Origin: an uncultured Lachnospiraceae bacterium | GTDB lineage: Bacteria > Bacillota > Clostridia > Lachnospirales > Lachnospiraceae | Assembly: GCA_902766845.1 (NCBI GenBank) | Contig: CACXFD010000174.1 | Coordinates: forward strand, 1 to 5,281 | Direction: 5' to 3' | Length of the DNA stretch: 5,281 nucleotides | Part shown: positions 5,221 to 5,281 of the stretch, piece by piece | Position numbering within the stretch: the stretch's first letter is position 1 | Layout of the letters: each line of letters begins with the position of its first letter | Program-made: the position numbers and the translations under genes | Notes under the pieces: model-generated | Databases searched by the model: none | What the model was told of the DNA's origin: nothing | The model's input: only the letters and a program-made list of their open reading frames with translations

Positions 5221-5281
5221 TATTCTACCGTGACCGACTTGGCCAGGTTGCGGGGCTTGTCGACGTTCAGGCCCTTTTCCG
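5220..5281 (-). CDS. glmS: Glutamine-fructose-6-phosphate aminotransferase, extreme C-terminus (rest outside window)
   Basis: The complement strand reads EKGLNVDKPRNLAKSVTVE followed by TAA (5222-5220). The DKPRNLAKSVTVE ending is the hallmark C-terminus of GlmS, which makes glucosamine-6-phosphate from fructose-6-phosphate and glutamine, the first committed step toward UDP-GlcNAc, peptidoglycan and amino sugars. In the family this tail lies at the sugar-phosphate active site of the isomerase domain. Only 19 codons and two bases of the next are present. The gene converges on rluD across a 188-bp gap containing the shared terminator. Any glmS ribozyme would lie at the other end, outside the window. 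The identification rests on a short but very distinctive motif. Confidence 0.93.
   Translation of the reverse strand, partial: EKGLNVDKPRNLAKSVTVE

Overview
The window is a gene-dense stretch of bacterial chromosome, GC-rich except for two short AT-rich islands (about 822-842 and 5024-5076). Gene content points to a Gram-positive Firmicute, most likely a GC-rich member of the Clostridia (Lachnospiraceae-like). The evidence is a sepF-ylmH pair, lspA followed by an RluD-type pseudouridine synthase with ATGA coupling, a HlyD-like adaptor gene just upstream of sepF, and good Shine-Dalgarno sequences. The taxon is inferred from synteny and protein style; no marker RNA gene is present.

Layout: (1) 1-688, the 3' part of a HlyD/periplasmic-adaptor-like gene on +. 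(2) 689-899, an intergenic region with three imperfect 34-bp direct repeats (699-800), an excellent sigma-A-type promoter (TTGCAT, 17 bp, TATAAT) and a short leader with a GC-rich hairpin. (3) 900-5031, five + strand genes that look like one transcription unit: sepF, ylmH, aroB, lspA, rluD. sepF/ylmH share one base and lspA/rluD overlap by four. (4) 5032-5219, a convergent intergenic region with an AT-rich hairpin next to the rluD stop, a strong 13-bp terminator hairpin, and 12-bp-period tandem repeats on both sides of it that are nearly complementary to each other. (5) 5220-5281, the last 19 codons of glmS on the - strand.

The unit mixes cell division and envelope functions (SepF anchors FtsZ to the membrane; LspA matures lipoproteins) with RNA and ribosome functions (YlmH, S4-domain ribosome quality-control factor; RluD, rRNA pseudouridylation) and one metabolic gene (AroB, shikimate pathway). 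From memory of related genomes, yggS is usual between the HlyD-like gene and sepF, and divIVA between ylmH and lspA. Here yggS is absent and aroB holds the divIVA position.

I found no clear undescribed multi-gene system. The parts least explained by known features are non-coding: the 34-bp repeat array next to the sepF promoter and the nested repeat/terminator structure between rluD and glmS.
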